Counted from the stretch's first letter, positions 8,683-17,382 are shown. The stretch: DNA of 64,000 nucleotides from Clostridioides sp. ES-S-0010-02 (GCA_020641055.1 CP067345.1:202001-266000), one strand, 5' to 3'. Notes: generated by a model not told the origin, from the letters alone. A program made the numbers and translations.

Positions 8683-9285
8683 ATGGTAGAAAATACATTA
8701 CCTGTATTTCTAGAGAATCTATCTAATGAAGTTGCAACGTTCATTGCTTCAATAGATGAAGTATCTATAAACAAAGCATGTGATTTAATTTTCGAAGCAG
8801 AAAGAAGTTATGGACGTGTGCATGTAACTGGTATTGGTAAACCAGGTCATGTATCAGGGTATATTTCTTCATTACTTTCATCTACTGGAACACCAGCATA
8901 TGTATTGCATGGTACAGAAGCAGTACATGGGTCAAGTGGTCAAGTACTTGAGGGTGATGTTGTTATTGCAATATCGAATAGTGGTGAAACTCAAGAATTA
9001 AAAGCAACTGTTGAAACATTAAAAGCAAATGGAGCAAAAATAATTGGGGTGAGTGGTAATGTTGATTCATACTTAAAAAATTCTTCTGATATATTCCTAT
9101 TTGCAGGCGTTAAACAGGAAGGAGATTGCCTTAATAAGGCTCCTCGTGCATCAATTCTTGCTGAAACTATAGTATTACAATCATTAAGTGTTGCACTTCA
9201 GTACGCTAAAGGTCTTGATGCAAAGCAGTATTTAAAGTGGCATCCAGGAGGAAGTCTTGGAAAGTCTATTAGAGAGGGAATATAA
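8683..9285 (+). CDS. SIS-domain phosphosugar isomerase (KdsD/GutQ-like, no CBS domains)
   Basis: 200 residues forming one SIS domain. Visible motifs are GIGKPGHVSGYISSLLSSTG, the sugar-phosphate loop SNSGETQEL, and the C-terminal LKWHPGGSLGK that marks arabinose-5-phosphate isomerase-like proteins. It stops where E. coli KdsD continues into two CBS domains. In this operon it would interconvert an aldose and ketose phosphate made after PTS uptake; KDO synthesis is not expected in this Gram-positive context. AAGGAGG lies before the ATG. The stop is followed almost immediately by the lyase gene. Confidence 0.8.
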   Translation: MVENTLPVFLENLSNEVATFIASIDEVSINKACDLIFEAERSYGRVHVTGIGKPGHVSGYISSLLSSTGTPAYVLHGTEAVHGSSGQVLEGDVVIAISNSGETQELKATVETLKANGAKIIGVSGNVDSYLKNSSDIFLFAGVKQEGDCLNKAPRASILAETIVLQSLSVALQYAKGLDAKQYLKWHPGGSLGKSIREGI

Positions 9286-9289
9286 TTTT

Positions 9290-10195
9290 ATGAAATATAA
9301 AGGTATTATATGTGCAATGATAACTCCATTTGATGAAAATCAAAATATCAATCCACACGCAACATGTGAATTGATTGATTATCTAATTGATAGAGGAATC
9401 TATGGATTATTTATTTTAGGAACTAATGGTGAATGTCATGTGCTTACAGATGATGAAAAGGTTGAATTTGCAAAGATTGTTATCAATCACACTAACAATC
9501 GTGTACCTGTTTTTGTTGGAACAGGAGGTAATTCAACTCGTGAAGTTATAAGTTTATCCAAGAGAATGGAAGAAATAGGTGCAAGTGCATTATCAATTAT
9601 TACGCCATATTTTGTAACACCAACACAACAGGAATTAATTTTACATTATAAAACTATTGCTAATGCAGTTAACTTACCAATTATGATGTATAACATGCCA
9701 AGTAAGACTGGAATTAATATTGAACCTGAGTCAGTACATGAATTATCTAAGGTAAAGAATATTGTTGGAATAAAGGATAGTAGTGGTAAGCTTGATAATA
9801 TAAAAGCTTATATTGAAATAACTAGGAATGAAGACTTTAGTGTATTTTCAGGTTCAGATTCCCTTATTCTTGATACTTTGAAATCTGGTGGGCAAGGTGC
9901 TGTAGCAGCCACAGCAAATTTTTTAACAGAGATTGATATTGCTATTTATAATAAATTCATGAAGGGTGATTTAAGAGCAGCTCAAAAAGCTCAAAATAGT
10001 ATTGAAGAACTTCGTCGTATCCTAAAATTTGGGACTATTCCATCTGTTATAAAGAAAACTGTTGTCTTGAATGGAATTAATGTTGGGACTGCACGACTTC
10101 CTGTAATTGAGCCAATGGGAGAATTGCTTGAAGAAATTAAGCAAGTAGTTGAAAATTATAAAACTTTATTCAATAAAAACTGTGAGAATAGATAA
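9290..10195 (+). CDS. Dihydrodipicolinate synthase-family aldolase/lyase
   Basis: 301 residues from the ATG at 9290, chosen because GAGAGGG lies about ten bases upstream and MKYKGIICAMITPF is the usual N-terminus; an in-frame upstream start at 9257 would overlap the isomerase gene. Family residues are present: GTNGE (44-48), Tyr134 in MMYNMPSKTG and the Schiff-base Lys162 in GIKDSSG. The fold is shared by DapA, N-acetylneuraminate lyase and 2-keto-3-deoxy-sugar-acid aldolases. Within a sugar-acid PTS operon with a KDPG-type aldolase, a 2-keto-3-deoxy acid is a likelier substrate than lysine precursors, but this is inference. Confidence 0.8.
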   Translation: MKYKGIICAMITPFDENQNINPHATCELIDYLIDRGIYGLFILGTNGECHVLTDDEKVEFAKIVINHTNNRVPVFVGTGGNSTREVISLSKRMEEIGASALSIITPYFVTPTQQELILHYKTIANAVNLPIMMYNMPSKTGINIEPESVHELSKVKNIVGIKDSSGKLDNIKAYIEITRNEDFSVFSGSDSLILDTLKSGGQGAVAATANFLTEIDIAIYNKFMKGDLRAAQKAQNSIEELRRILKFGTIPSVIKKTVVLNGINVGTARLPVIEPMGELLEEIKQVVENYKTLFNKNCENR

Positions 10196-10300
10196 CACAG
10201 ATAGTGACATCACATTGACATATAACTAATATAGTATTGTAAAATGGGATTGGAATTAATGAAGAATCAAAATGCTTTGATGAATGTAGAGGTGAATGGT

Positions 10301-10933
10301 ATGAAAAAGATGAATATAACTAAAAGAATGGTAGAATGTGGAGCTCTAGCAATTGTAAGAGTGGAAACACTTGAGCGTGCATGTGAGATTGCTGAAGGCT
10401 GTATTAAAGGTGGAGTACCAGTTATAGAAATGAGTTATACCTTGAATAATGCTGGAGAAATCATTCAAGGGCTTAGCAAAAAGTATGGTAAAAGACTTTG
10501 TGTGGGTGCTGGAACAGTTTTGGATAGTGAAACAGCTCGTCATGCCATTTTACATGGAGCTCAGTTCATTATTGCACCGAATTACAATGAAGGTGTAGCA
10601 AAAACTTGTAATAGATATCAAATTCCTTACGCACCAGGGTGTACATCACTAACAGAAGCAGTAGATGCATTGAGTTTAGGAGCTACCTTTATCAAAGCTT
10701 TTCCAATATCAGATTTCTATGGACCTAAACTAGTAAAGGTATTTAAAACACCAATACCTGATATGCCAATATTGGCAAGTGGTGGAATTACTCTTGATAA
10801 CTTGCATATATGGTTGGAAAATGGTGTTGATGTGTGTGGATTTGGTGGGTTATTAACCAAGGGTAGTGTTGAAGATATTGCTGAAAATGCCAGAAAGATT
10901 CGTGAAACAATTAAAAATATAAGAAAAGCTTAA
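10301..10933 (+). CDS. KDPG/KHG-type aldolase (Eda family)
   Basis: 210 residues from the ATG at 10301, which has AGGTG at 10290-10294 and gives the normal family length; an upstream in-frame start at 10244 would add 19 non-family residues. Catalytic residues are recognisable: Arg20 (LAIVR), Glu43 (VIEMSYT), GAGTV (69-73) and Schiff-base Lys132 in FIKAFP. Eda-type enzymes split 2-keto-3-deoxy-6-phosphogluconate or 4-hydroxy-2-ketoglutarate to pyruvate plus an aldehyde. It is the last gene of the PTS operon, before the terminator at 10940-10986. Confidence 0.82.
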   Translation: MKKMNITKRMVECGALAIVRVETLERACEIAEGCIKGGVPVIEMSYTLNNAGEIIQGLSKKYGKRLCVGAGTVLDSETARHAILHGAQFIIAPNYNEGVAKTCNRYQIPYAPGCTSLTEAVDALSLGATFIKAFPISDFYGPKLVKVFKTPIPDMPILASGGITLDNLHIWLENGVDVCGFGGLLTKGSVEDIAENARKIRETIKNIRKA

Positions 10934-10939
10934 AGTTAG

Positions 10940-10986
10940 AGCTGTTGATGAACAATTATAAATTGATGTGTAACAGCTTTTTTTTA
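10940..10986 (+). terminator. Terminator of the PTS operon
   Basis: AGCTGTT (10940-10946) pairs with AACAGCT (10972-10978), with further partial pairing inside, followed by a run of eight or nine T. Confidence 0.8.
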
Positions 10987-11034
10987 CGAAGAGTAGCTTA
11001 TTTTCAAGAAATAAATTTCATTTAAAATTCCAAA

Positions 11035-11102
11035 AAAGGAGTTGAATTTAAAATTTGATTAGAAAAAAATCAATTTTAAGGCAACTCCTTTATTATTTTT
11101 TT
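11035..11102 (+). terminator. Hairpin terminator, possibly bidirectional
   Basis: AAAGGAGTTG (11035-11044) pairs with CAACTCCTTT (11082-11091), and AATTTAAAATTTGATT-type partial pairing lies inside. T-rich sequence follows. It lies 50 bp after the first terminator and may block antisense or readthrough transcription. Confidence 0.6.
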
Positions 11103-11215
11103 ATTTGAAATGTAGATAAATTCAGCAATGCAACTAATAGTTAACATGGTGCAACTATATAAGTCTTGTGAATAAATCAATAAATAAATATAATTTAAAT
11201 TGAGATGAGGTGATT

Positions 11216-11641
11216 ATGTTGAACTTGGGGGAAAGTTTAAAAAGACTAAGAAAAGAAAGAAATCTATCACAAGAACAACTTGCTGAAATGCTAAATGTAT
11301 CTAGGCAAGCTATATCAAAATGGGAATCCAATAAAACATATCCAGATATAGAAAATTTAATACTATTAAGAAATCTATTTAATGTAACTTTAGATGATTT
11401 GATAGTTAATACAAATAAAACTGAAGCTGAAGATACGATTGTACCAGGTAAATTACCTACTGATAATATCGCAGATTATGATAAAAATGAGGAAGAAAAT
11501 GACCCATCAGATAATTTAATTATAGGTGGTTTTATAATTGGCATCTCAATTGGATTTGTCACAAGTAATTTTATGTGGGGGATAGTTGGTAGTTTTATAG
11601 GTATGGGAATTAGTTATATACTGGACTATATAAAAAAATAG
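11216..11641 (+). CDS. XRE-family regulator with C-terminal membrane segments
   Basis: 141 residues from ATG 11216, preceded by GAGGTG. Residues about 5-60 form a Cro/cI helix-turn-helix (LRKERNLSQEQLAEMLNVSRQAISKWE, the common SinR/XRE signature). An acidic linker follows, then two hydrophobic glycine-rich segments at about 98-135 (LIIGGFIIGISIGFV and MWGIVGSFIGMGISYIL). This is therefore a membrane-anchored DNA-binding protein, a layout seen in several clostridial regulators. It stands alone between two terminator regions, so its targets cannot be inferred from context. Confidence 0.85.
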   Translation: MLNLGESLKRLRKERNLSQEQLAEMLNVSRQAISKWESNKTYPDIENLILLRNLFNVTLDDLIVNTNKTEAEDTIVPGKLPTDNIADYDKNEEENDPSDNLIIGGFIIGISIGFVTSNFMWGIVGSFIGMGISYILDYIKK

Positions 11642-11858
11642 AATAAATTAAATTTTAAAAAAGTTAAACCTACAGATTTACTTTTAGTTGAAGATTGAGG
11701 TAGTTTTTCTGATGCTATATTAGATAATAATTATCTAGGTATAACCACTTACTTTTTAATTATTGATAAGAAAGAAAATAAATTTATTAAACAATTTTAG
11801 TACATTTACTGTAGTACACTTAAAAATAAAACTTTATAATAATGAATAATTAACATAG

Positions 11859-11893
11859 ACCATATAAGATAATTACTTATGTGGTTATTTTTT
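11859..11893 (+). terminator. Rho-independent terminator
   Basis: ACCATATAAG pairs with CTTATGTGGT (one G-T pair) around a short AT-rich loop and is followed by TATTTTTTA. It lies 220 bp after the XRE gene. Confidence 0.65.
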
Positions 11894-11902
11894 AGTGAAG
11901 AA

Positions 11903-11941
11903 ATTACTTATAGTATAGCAAATAACTATACTATAAGTAAT
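11903..11941. repeat. 16-bp perfect inverted repeat
   Basis: ATTACTTATAGTATAG at 11903-11918 is exactly complementary to 11926-11941 around the 7-base loop CAAATAA. No T-run follows, so it is not a typical terminator. Confidence 0.8.
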
Positions 11942-12415
11942 AGATACAGTTTTTATGTGTATAGTATATAACATAGAATAAAAAACAAAGAATATATTTA
12001 ATTGATATTAAAAAGAATTTAAGAATAGATAGTATCTCTAAGTTTAAAAAAATGAATATTAATATATAATTAACTCGAAAAACATATAGTTTTATAAGAT
12101 AATTTAGAAGAATATTTAAAAATACGTATTAAAAATAGCAATGGTCAATCAGACTTGTAGAGTTAATACAAAACACTGTAGATAGTATATTTAAATTGAT
12201 ATGATTTTCTATTATTTTTTCCATAATTTCAATGGTTTTATCTTATTTTTCTATTTAGAAAAGGACTGATTTAAAGTTCAAGTTATGATATAATTTCATT
12301 AAAAGAAGGCAAATTTTAGATAAATATCAGAAAATTATGGTTAAGAAACAATAAGTTCCACCCTATATATAAAATTAATCAAGTTTTGTTTGCAATAAAT
12401 CAAACCTATTGCCTA

Positions 12416-12511
12416 AATTAGAAGAAATCAATTTGTATAATTTTTGAAGTTGTAGCATTAGGGAAATCAACAATAGCCATACCTTTAGCATTCAAGCTGG
12501 ACGATGTGTGA
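12416..12511 (+). pseudogene. P-loop kinase-like gene fragment
   Basis: A start-less open segment reads KKSICIIF, then EVVALGKSTIAIPLAFKL, and ends at TGA 12509-12511. It looks like the first strand and Walker A motif (GKST) of a P-loop kinase or AAA protein with the glycine-rich loop damaged. Nothing recognisable precedes or follows. Confidence 0.3.
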
Positions 12512-12553
12512 AAATTTAAAAGTTAAATAAAACAATATTGTAAATAAAATAAT

Positions 12554-12582
12554 TTGACACACTGATTATTCACTTTTATCAT
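12554..12582 (+). promoter_or_regulatory. Sigma-A-type promoter of the diguanylate cyclase gene
   Basis: TTGACA (12554-12559), 17-base spacer and TATCAT (12577-12582), about 60 bp before the start codon. Confidence 0.6.
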
Positions 12583-12639
12583 TATGCTAATTAGCACAAT
12601 AGATTAGAAGTGGGTATAAAGAGAGGAGGATAATTAAAA

Positions 12640-15150
12640 ATGAAGCAAGAAGATACTGGGACACATCGAATGTGTAAAGAAGAGAAAGTAACAAATAATG
12701 AAGTTATTTCAGAGGACATGCTAAAAGCTATGGATATTGGAGTTAGTAAGCATATTTTAGATGATTCATTTACAATTATCTGGGGAAATACAGCTTTTTA
12801 TCAGTTGTTGGGATATACAGAGAAAGAATTTTTGTCTCATTTTTCTAGTCTTAGACATTATTATGAAGATAATCTTTATCATTTTGAAGCTATGAAAAGT
12901 CATTTTTTAGATGCTTATCAGAATGGTAAGAAAAGTGTAGAATATCAAACTTGCATTCCAGTAAATCATGGAGAATATGTTTGGGTAATAATGACTGGTA
13001 TATTAGTTGAGCCACAGGAGGATGGAAAAGCAATAGTCTATATCATATATTCAAATATTGATGAGTTAAAAATTAGACAGAATGAACTATATGAGATGGA
13101 AAAAGAAAGTACAGAGAGTTTTAAGTGGATGATGTCAGAGTATGCTGGAAATGTATATATAAGTGATATGGATACATATGAGTTGTTGTACGTAAATAAA
13201 CAGTCATGTAATACTCTACAGGCATCAGCAAATGAGGTGATTGGGAAAAAATGCTATGAGGTAATTCAAGGTAGAACTTCCCCATGTCCATTCTGTACCA
13301 ATTCATGTTTAAAAAAAGATGAGACATATGAATGGGAGTTTTACAATTCCAAGTTGAAGCGAACATTTATGATTAAAAATCGTATGATAAATTGGGAAGG
13401 ACACAGAGCACGCATAGAGTTGTCTTATGATATGTACAGTTCTGAGTATAAACTTGCAAAAAAAGATCAGGAAAGAGAATCAATCCTGAAAACTATTCCA
13501 GCAGGAATGATTCGAATGGATGCAAGGGATTATCTTACAATACTCTGGTATAATGATATATTTCTGAATATGATTGAATATACAAAGGAGCAGTTTAAAG
13601 AGGAACTTAATAGCCAATGTTTATATTTATATCCTGAGGATTATAAGCGTGCGAAGATGATGGCGCAAGATTTAAAAGAGTCTGGAGATAATGTTGTATT
13701 TGAAGCAAGAGCATATACGCGCTCAAAAGAAGAACGTATATGGACTATCACTCTATGTTATATTAGTGGAGAAGACAGTTGGGATGGAATACCATCTTTT
13801 TATAGTGTAGGACTTGATATTACAAAAGAAAGAAAACAGATTGAGAAATTGCAATACATAGCAGAGAAAGATGCATTGACAGGAATTTATAATCGTGCTG
13901 AAACAGAAAAGCAGATTAAGGAATATGTTGAACAAAATTTAGATGCTATGGGTGCGCTATTTATGATTGATACAGATAATTTCAAACATATTAATGATAC
14001 AGAAGGTCACATGATTGGAGACATAGTGCTCACAGAGATGGCATCAGGCATGAAAAAAATAATGCGCGATAGTGATGTTGTTGGCAGAATAGGTGGAGAT
14101 GAGTTTGCAATTTTTATGAAGAACATTTCTTCAACTAAAGATGCAGAAAAGAAAGCAGAAGAATTGCTGTATATGTTCCGTCATCTATTTCAGAAAGAAA
14201 AAAGCTCTGTAAAAGTAACCTGTAGTATTGGAATCTCTATATATCCGAAAGATGGTAATACATTCAAGGAAATGTATACAAGAGCTGATAAGGCTTTATA
14301 TCAGGCAAAAAGTTTGGGTAAAAACAATTATGTCATCTATAATCATGATGCCTTTAAAGGCTTGGAAGAATTGAATTACTCTTCTCTTGGGACAGCTATT
14401 GATTCAGAAAAAAAATACGTCGAATCTTCTGATAATCTTACACGTTATATATTCCGTGTCCTTTATCAGACCGATAATATAGACCAGACGATTAATATGA
14501 TACTTGAAATTATTGGTAAGCAGTTTAATGTGAGTCGTGCTTATATCTTTGAAAATTCAGAAGATGGTCGATACACTTCTAATACTTATGAATGGTGTAA
14601 TGAGGGAATCATTCCTCAAATAGAATACTTGCAAAATGCTGATTATGAGGACTATGGAGATTATGAAAAACTCTTTGAAGATGATTCTGTTTTCTATTGT
14701 CGTGATGTACATACATTAAGTCCTGAATTAGAGGAATTGTTTTCTAGTCAAGACATACATTCCACACTTCAATGTGCATATAGAGAAGATGAGGTATTCA
14801 GAGGATTTGTTGGATTTGATGAATGTACTGGTCTACGTCTATGGACACAAGAAGAAGTCAGTACATTAGCTTTGATTTCTCAAGTTCTATCAATATTTTT
14901 GCAACGTAAGAAAAAGAAGAAATTAAATCAACAGATGCAGCAATACCAGGCTATTATAGATAGTATTGATCAATGTATTTATGTTGTTGATAAGGAAGAT
15001 AATTTGTTATTGTATGGAAATAAAAGATTTAAGAGTACATATCCTAAATTACATATTGGGCAGTATTGTAATTATGACTCTATAGATATTAATAAGACTC
15101 TTATAACATGGAATCAAAAGGAAGCATATTTATGTGTCAGTATGATTTAG
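12640..15150 (+). CDS. PAS-GGDEF-GAF diguanylate cyclase, C-terminus probably shortened
   Basis: 836 residues. PAS-like domains occupy about 28-150, 160-265 (with GKKCYEVIQGRTSPCPFC) and 280-400. A GGDEF domain follows at about 410-570 with the intact active site GGDEF at 485-489 and the inhibitory-site motif RDSD at 476-479, so cyclic-di-GMP synthesis with product inhibition is expected. A GAF-like domain (about 600-745) follows, then the start of another PAS domain that breaks off at the stop. No EAL domain is present. GAGGAGG lies before the ATG and a sigma-A-like promoter at 12554. No membrane segments are obvious, so it is probably a cytosolic sensor. Confidence 0.88.
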   Translation: MKQEDTGTHRMCKEEKVTNNEVISEDMLKAMDIGVSKHILDDSFTIIWGNTAFYQLLGYTEKEFLSHFSSLRHYYEDNLYHFEAMKSHFLDAYQNGKKSVEYQTCIPVNHGEYVWVIMTGILVEPQEDGKAIVYIIYSNIDELKIRQNELYEMEKESTESFKWMMSEYAGNVYISDMDTYELLYVNKQSCNTLQASANEVIGKKCYEVIQGRTSPCPFCTNSCLKKDETYEWEFYNSKLKRTFMIKNRMINWEGHRARIELSYDMYSSEYKLAKKDQERESILKTIPAGMIRMDARDYLTILWYNDIFLNMIEYTKEQFKEELNSQCLYLYPEDYKRAKMMAQDLKESGDNVVFEARAYTRSKEERIWTITLCYISGEDSWDGIPSFYSVGLDITKERKQIEKLQYIAEKDALTGIYNRAETEKQIKEYVEQNLDAMGALFMIDTDNFKHINDTEGHMIGDIVLTEMASGMKKIMRDSDVVGRIGGDEFAIFMKNISSTKDAEKKAEELLYMFRHLFQKEKSSVKVTCSIGISIYPKDGNTFKEMYTRADKALYQAKSLGKNNYVIYNHDAFKGLEELNYSSLGTAIDSEKKYVESSDNLTRYIFRVLYQTDNIDQTINMILEIIGKQFNVSRAYIFENSEDGRYTSNTYEWCNEGIIPQIEYLQNADYEDYGDYEKLFEDDSVFYCRDVHTLSPELEELFSSQDIHSTLQCAYREDEVFRGFVGFDECTGLRLWTQEEVSTLALISQVLSIFLQRKKKKKLNQQMQQYQAIIDSIDQCIYVVDKEDNLLLYGNKRFKSTYPKLHIGQYCNYDSIDINKTLITWNQKEAYLCVSMI

Positions 15151-15305
15151 TAGTAAAAGAAGTACTATGTTGGACATAAATTAAATTTTACTTTAGACAA
15201 AATATTTTCGTTGACTATAGGAAATATTAGAGTTCTTATTTAAGGAATTAGGTAAATTTTGTAATGATATTGAAATATCAATTTATAAAAAATAGTATTA
15301 GTTTT

Positions 15306-15342
15306 AAAAGCAGTTGATTATAACAGATTGACTGTTTTTTCT
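15306..15342 (+). terminator. Rho-independent terminator
   Basis: A short stem with AGCAGT pairing to ACTGTT, followed by a T-run at 15334-15343, about 160 bp after the diguanylate cyclase gene. Confidence 0.55.
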
Positions 15343-15470
15343 TTTATAAATATTTAAAACTATAAGTACAAGGCTATATTTGTCAATATAAGTATAATGT
15401 GGTATCATATAGGCTCAAAAGAAATTTTATATATTTAAAAATAAAATTAAAAATAATAAATGGAGGACAT

Positions 15471-15821
15471 ATGAATATGGAAAATTTGCCAAATTGCCCG
15501 AAATGTAATTCAGAATATACTTATGAAGATGGAACTCTTCTAGTTTGCCCAGAATGCTCTCATGAGTGGACTTTAGAACTAGATACAGAAGAAGATACAA
15601 ACATTATTAAAGATGTAAATGGAAATGTGTTAAATGATGGAGATGCTGTGACAGTAATCAGAGACCTTAAAGTAAAAGGAAGTTCATCATCTATAAAAAT
15701 AGGAACAAAAGTAAAAAGTATACGTTTAATTCATGACCCATCTGATGGGCATGATATAGAATGTAAAATAGATGGTTTTGGAGCTATGAAACTAAAGTCT
15801 TCTGTTGTCAAAAAAGCATAG
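15471..15821 (+). CDS. YjdM (PhnA)-family zinc-ribbon protein
   Basis: 116 residues from ATG 15471 (GGAGG 4 bases upstream; ATG 15477 with 10-base spacing is an alternative giving 114). The N-terminus [16 protein letters not shown]...CPECSHEW is the characteristic zinc ribbon of the alkylphosphonate operon protein PhnA/YjdM family, followed by the conserved beta domain [25 protein letters not shown]. Despite the historical name, no phosphonate genes are nearby and the biochemical role is undefined. Any longer upstream reading lacks family similarity. It is a monocistronic unit. Confidence 0.9.
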   Translation: MNMENLPNCPKCNSEYTYEDGTLLVCPECSHEWTLELDTEEDTNIIKDVNGNVLNDGDAVTVIRDLKVKGSSSSIKIGTKVKSIRLIHDPSDGHDIECKIDGFGAMKLKSSVVKKA

Positions 15822-15925
15822 TATAAAAAATTTGTGGTATTTATGAAATAATCTATATAGCTATTATACAAATATAAATTTAAGACTTTAATGTAGTAAT
15901 AGAAAATTCATTAGGAGGGTAACGT

Positions 15926-16165
15926 ATGTGTTATTTTTTAAAAGGTGAAGAACAAGATTATTATGTAAATAAAGTAATGGAAGAAATGAAAAAAGTAGTA
16001 CCTATAGTATACAGATGCTGTGAAGATAGTGAAGATGGAGAAGCAGTAGTTGGGTGTGACGAAAATGGGGAAGCAAAGTTATGGATAACATTTGGCCCAA
16101 ATGAAAGATTAGAAATGGATAAACACATAGAAAAAGGTACATTACTAGAATATATTATTGGTTAA
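15926..16165 (+). CDS. Small conserved-looking hypothetical protein
   Basis: 79 residues, acidic, with Cys-Cys in YRCCEDSEDGEA and a C-terminal beta-like part. GGAGGG stands seven bases before the ATG, and a perfect 12-bp terminator begins in its stop codon, so it is clearly an expressed unit. I do not recognise the family and see no membrane segment or signal peptide. Confidence 0.65.
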   Translation: MCYFLKGEEQDYYVNKVMEEMKKVVPIVYRCCEDSEDGEAVVGCDENGEAKLWITFGPNERLEMDKHIEKGTLLEYIIG

Positions 16166-16198
16166 GAAAGAAATCTTATGATTTCTTTCTTTTTTTGT
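16164..16198 (+). terminator. Strong Rho-independent terminator
   Basis: A perfect 12-bp stem, AAGAAAGAAATC/GATTTCTTTCTT, with a TTAT loop and a T-run, starting within the stop codon of the 79-residue protein gene. Confidence 0.9.
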
Positions 16199-16515
16199 GA
16201 CAAATTTAGATTATATATTTAAAAAGAAAATTAATGATGCAATACAAACATCAATTCACATTGGAGAATAAAAAGCGAAAAATTTTTAGTTTATTCTGCA
16301 ATGTGTAATATTAGACTATTGTGGATGCAAAAACTATTGGCATGAAAAAGGCATTGTCACAAATATTAATATTGATAGATTACTGTATACTATTGGAATA
16401 AAGGACACTTTAACTTATAATTAAGAAGAAGTAATTTTGTATAAATAGTTTAAAAATGACTTGTTAATAAATATTAATTTATATTATAAAATGTAAAAAT
16501 AAAAGGAGAGTAAAT
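16199..16515. other. Intergenic region with an imperfect inverted repeat
   Basis: Apart from the 16-bp inverted repeat at 16257-16305, I see no gene or clear signal in this stretch. Confidence 0.5.
16257..16305. repeat. 16-bp inverted repeat (one mismatch)
   Basis: CACATTGGAGAATAAA at 16257-16272 matches the complement of 16290-16305 at 15 of 16 positions, around a 17-base loop. There is no T-run. It may be a remnant terminal repeat or a small structured RNA. Confidence 0.6.
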
Positions 16516-17382
16516 ATGAAAGCTATACATAGAGATACATATAATAATCAATTATTTAAAGATTTAAAAATTGATTGTGAAAAGTGCTTTGGACTTTGTT
16601 GTGTGGCACTTTATTTTTCTGCTTCAGAAGGTTTTCCTGCTGATAAGGAATCAGGTAAGCCATGCACTAACTTACAATCAGATTTTAAATGTTCTGTACA
16701 TAAAAATCTTAGAAATCAAGGATTTAGAGGCTGTACTACGTATGATTGCTTTGGTTCGGGTCAAAAGGTAGCACAGGTAACATACAAGGGAAAAAACTGG
16801 ATACAAGAGCCAGAATTAGCAAACCAGATGTTTGAAGTATTTTTAATTATGAGGCAGTTACATGAAATGTTATGGTATCTTAAAGAAGCATCTACATTAG
16901 ATATACCTAATTCAATCAAAGAAAAACTCAATCTAATAATTGAAGAAACTGATGAGCTAACTAATATGAGTCCAGAACAACTAATAGATTTAGATATAAT
17001 ATCACATCGAACAAAAGTTAATTCATTATTGTCACAAGCTAGTGACTTTGTACTAGAAAAAGCTAAATCCTTTGTAAAGACTTCTAATTTTAAAAATAAG
17101 AAAAAATTAAGTAAAAGTATAGATTTAATAGGAGTAGACCTTAGAAAAACAAATTTAATAGGAGCAGATTTAAAAGGTAAATTTCTTATAGCGGCTAATT
17201 TAAGGGAAACAGATTTAAGTGGTGCTAATTTGATAGGGGCAGATTTAAGAGACTGCGATATTAGAGGGGCAAATCTTAAAAATAGTGTATTCCTTACACA
17301 ATTACAGATTAATACTGCAAAGGGAGATTCTAATACGAAGTTACCAGATACACTAGTACATCCTAAATACTGGGATAAATAA
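16516..17382 (+). CDS. Cysteine-cluster protein with C-terminal pentapeptide repeats
   Basis: 288 residues. The first 90 carry a cysteine-rich region (DCEKCFGLCCVALYF, KPCTNLQ, FKCSVHKN, GCTTYDCFG) resembling YkgJ-type metal or FeS-binding domains. A helical middle part follows, and then from about residue 205 pentapeptide repeats of the A(D/N)Lxx type (GVDLRKTNLIGADLKGKF, AANLRETDLSGANLIGADLR). Pentapeptide repeats form a rigid right-handed beta helix. The fusion has no assignable enzymatic role. GGAGAG precedes the ATG. It appears to be a single-gene unit. Confidence 0.85.
   Translation: MKAIHRDTYNNQLFKDLKIDCEKCFGLCCVALYFSASEGFPADKESGKPCTNLQSDFKCSVHKNLRNQGFRGCTTYDCFGSGQKVAQVTYKGKNWIQEPELANQMFEVFLIMRQLHEMLWYLKEASTLDIPNSIKEKLNLIIEETDELTNMSPEQLIDLDIISHRTKVNSLLSQASDFVLEKAKSFVKTSNFKNKKKLSKSIDLIGVDLRKTNLIGADLKGKFLIAANLRETDLSGANLIGADLRDCDIRGANLKNSVFLTQLQINTAKGDSNTKLPDTLVHPKYWDK

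Larger units (their letters stand above)
11642..12553. other. Long intergenic region with hairpins and a P-loop gene fragment
   Basis: About 900 bp without an intact gene. It contains a terminator (11859-11893), a 16-bp perfect inverted repeat (11903-11941) and a short P-loop kinase-like fragment (about 12416-12511). The remainder is AT-rich and shows no coding pattern. Confidence 0.6.

Noticed and set aside
9257-9289. Upstream start for the DHDPS-family gene
   Set aside because: It overlaps the isomerase gene end, adds residues not typical for the family and has no suitable ribosome binding site.
16571-16771. 66-codon plus-strand frame within the pentapeptide-repeat protein gene
   Set aside because: It is a shifted frame of the cysteine-rich region of that gene without its own ribosome binding site.
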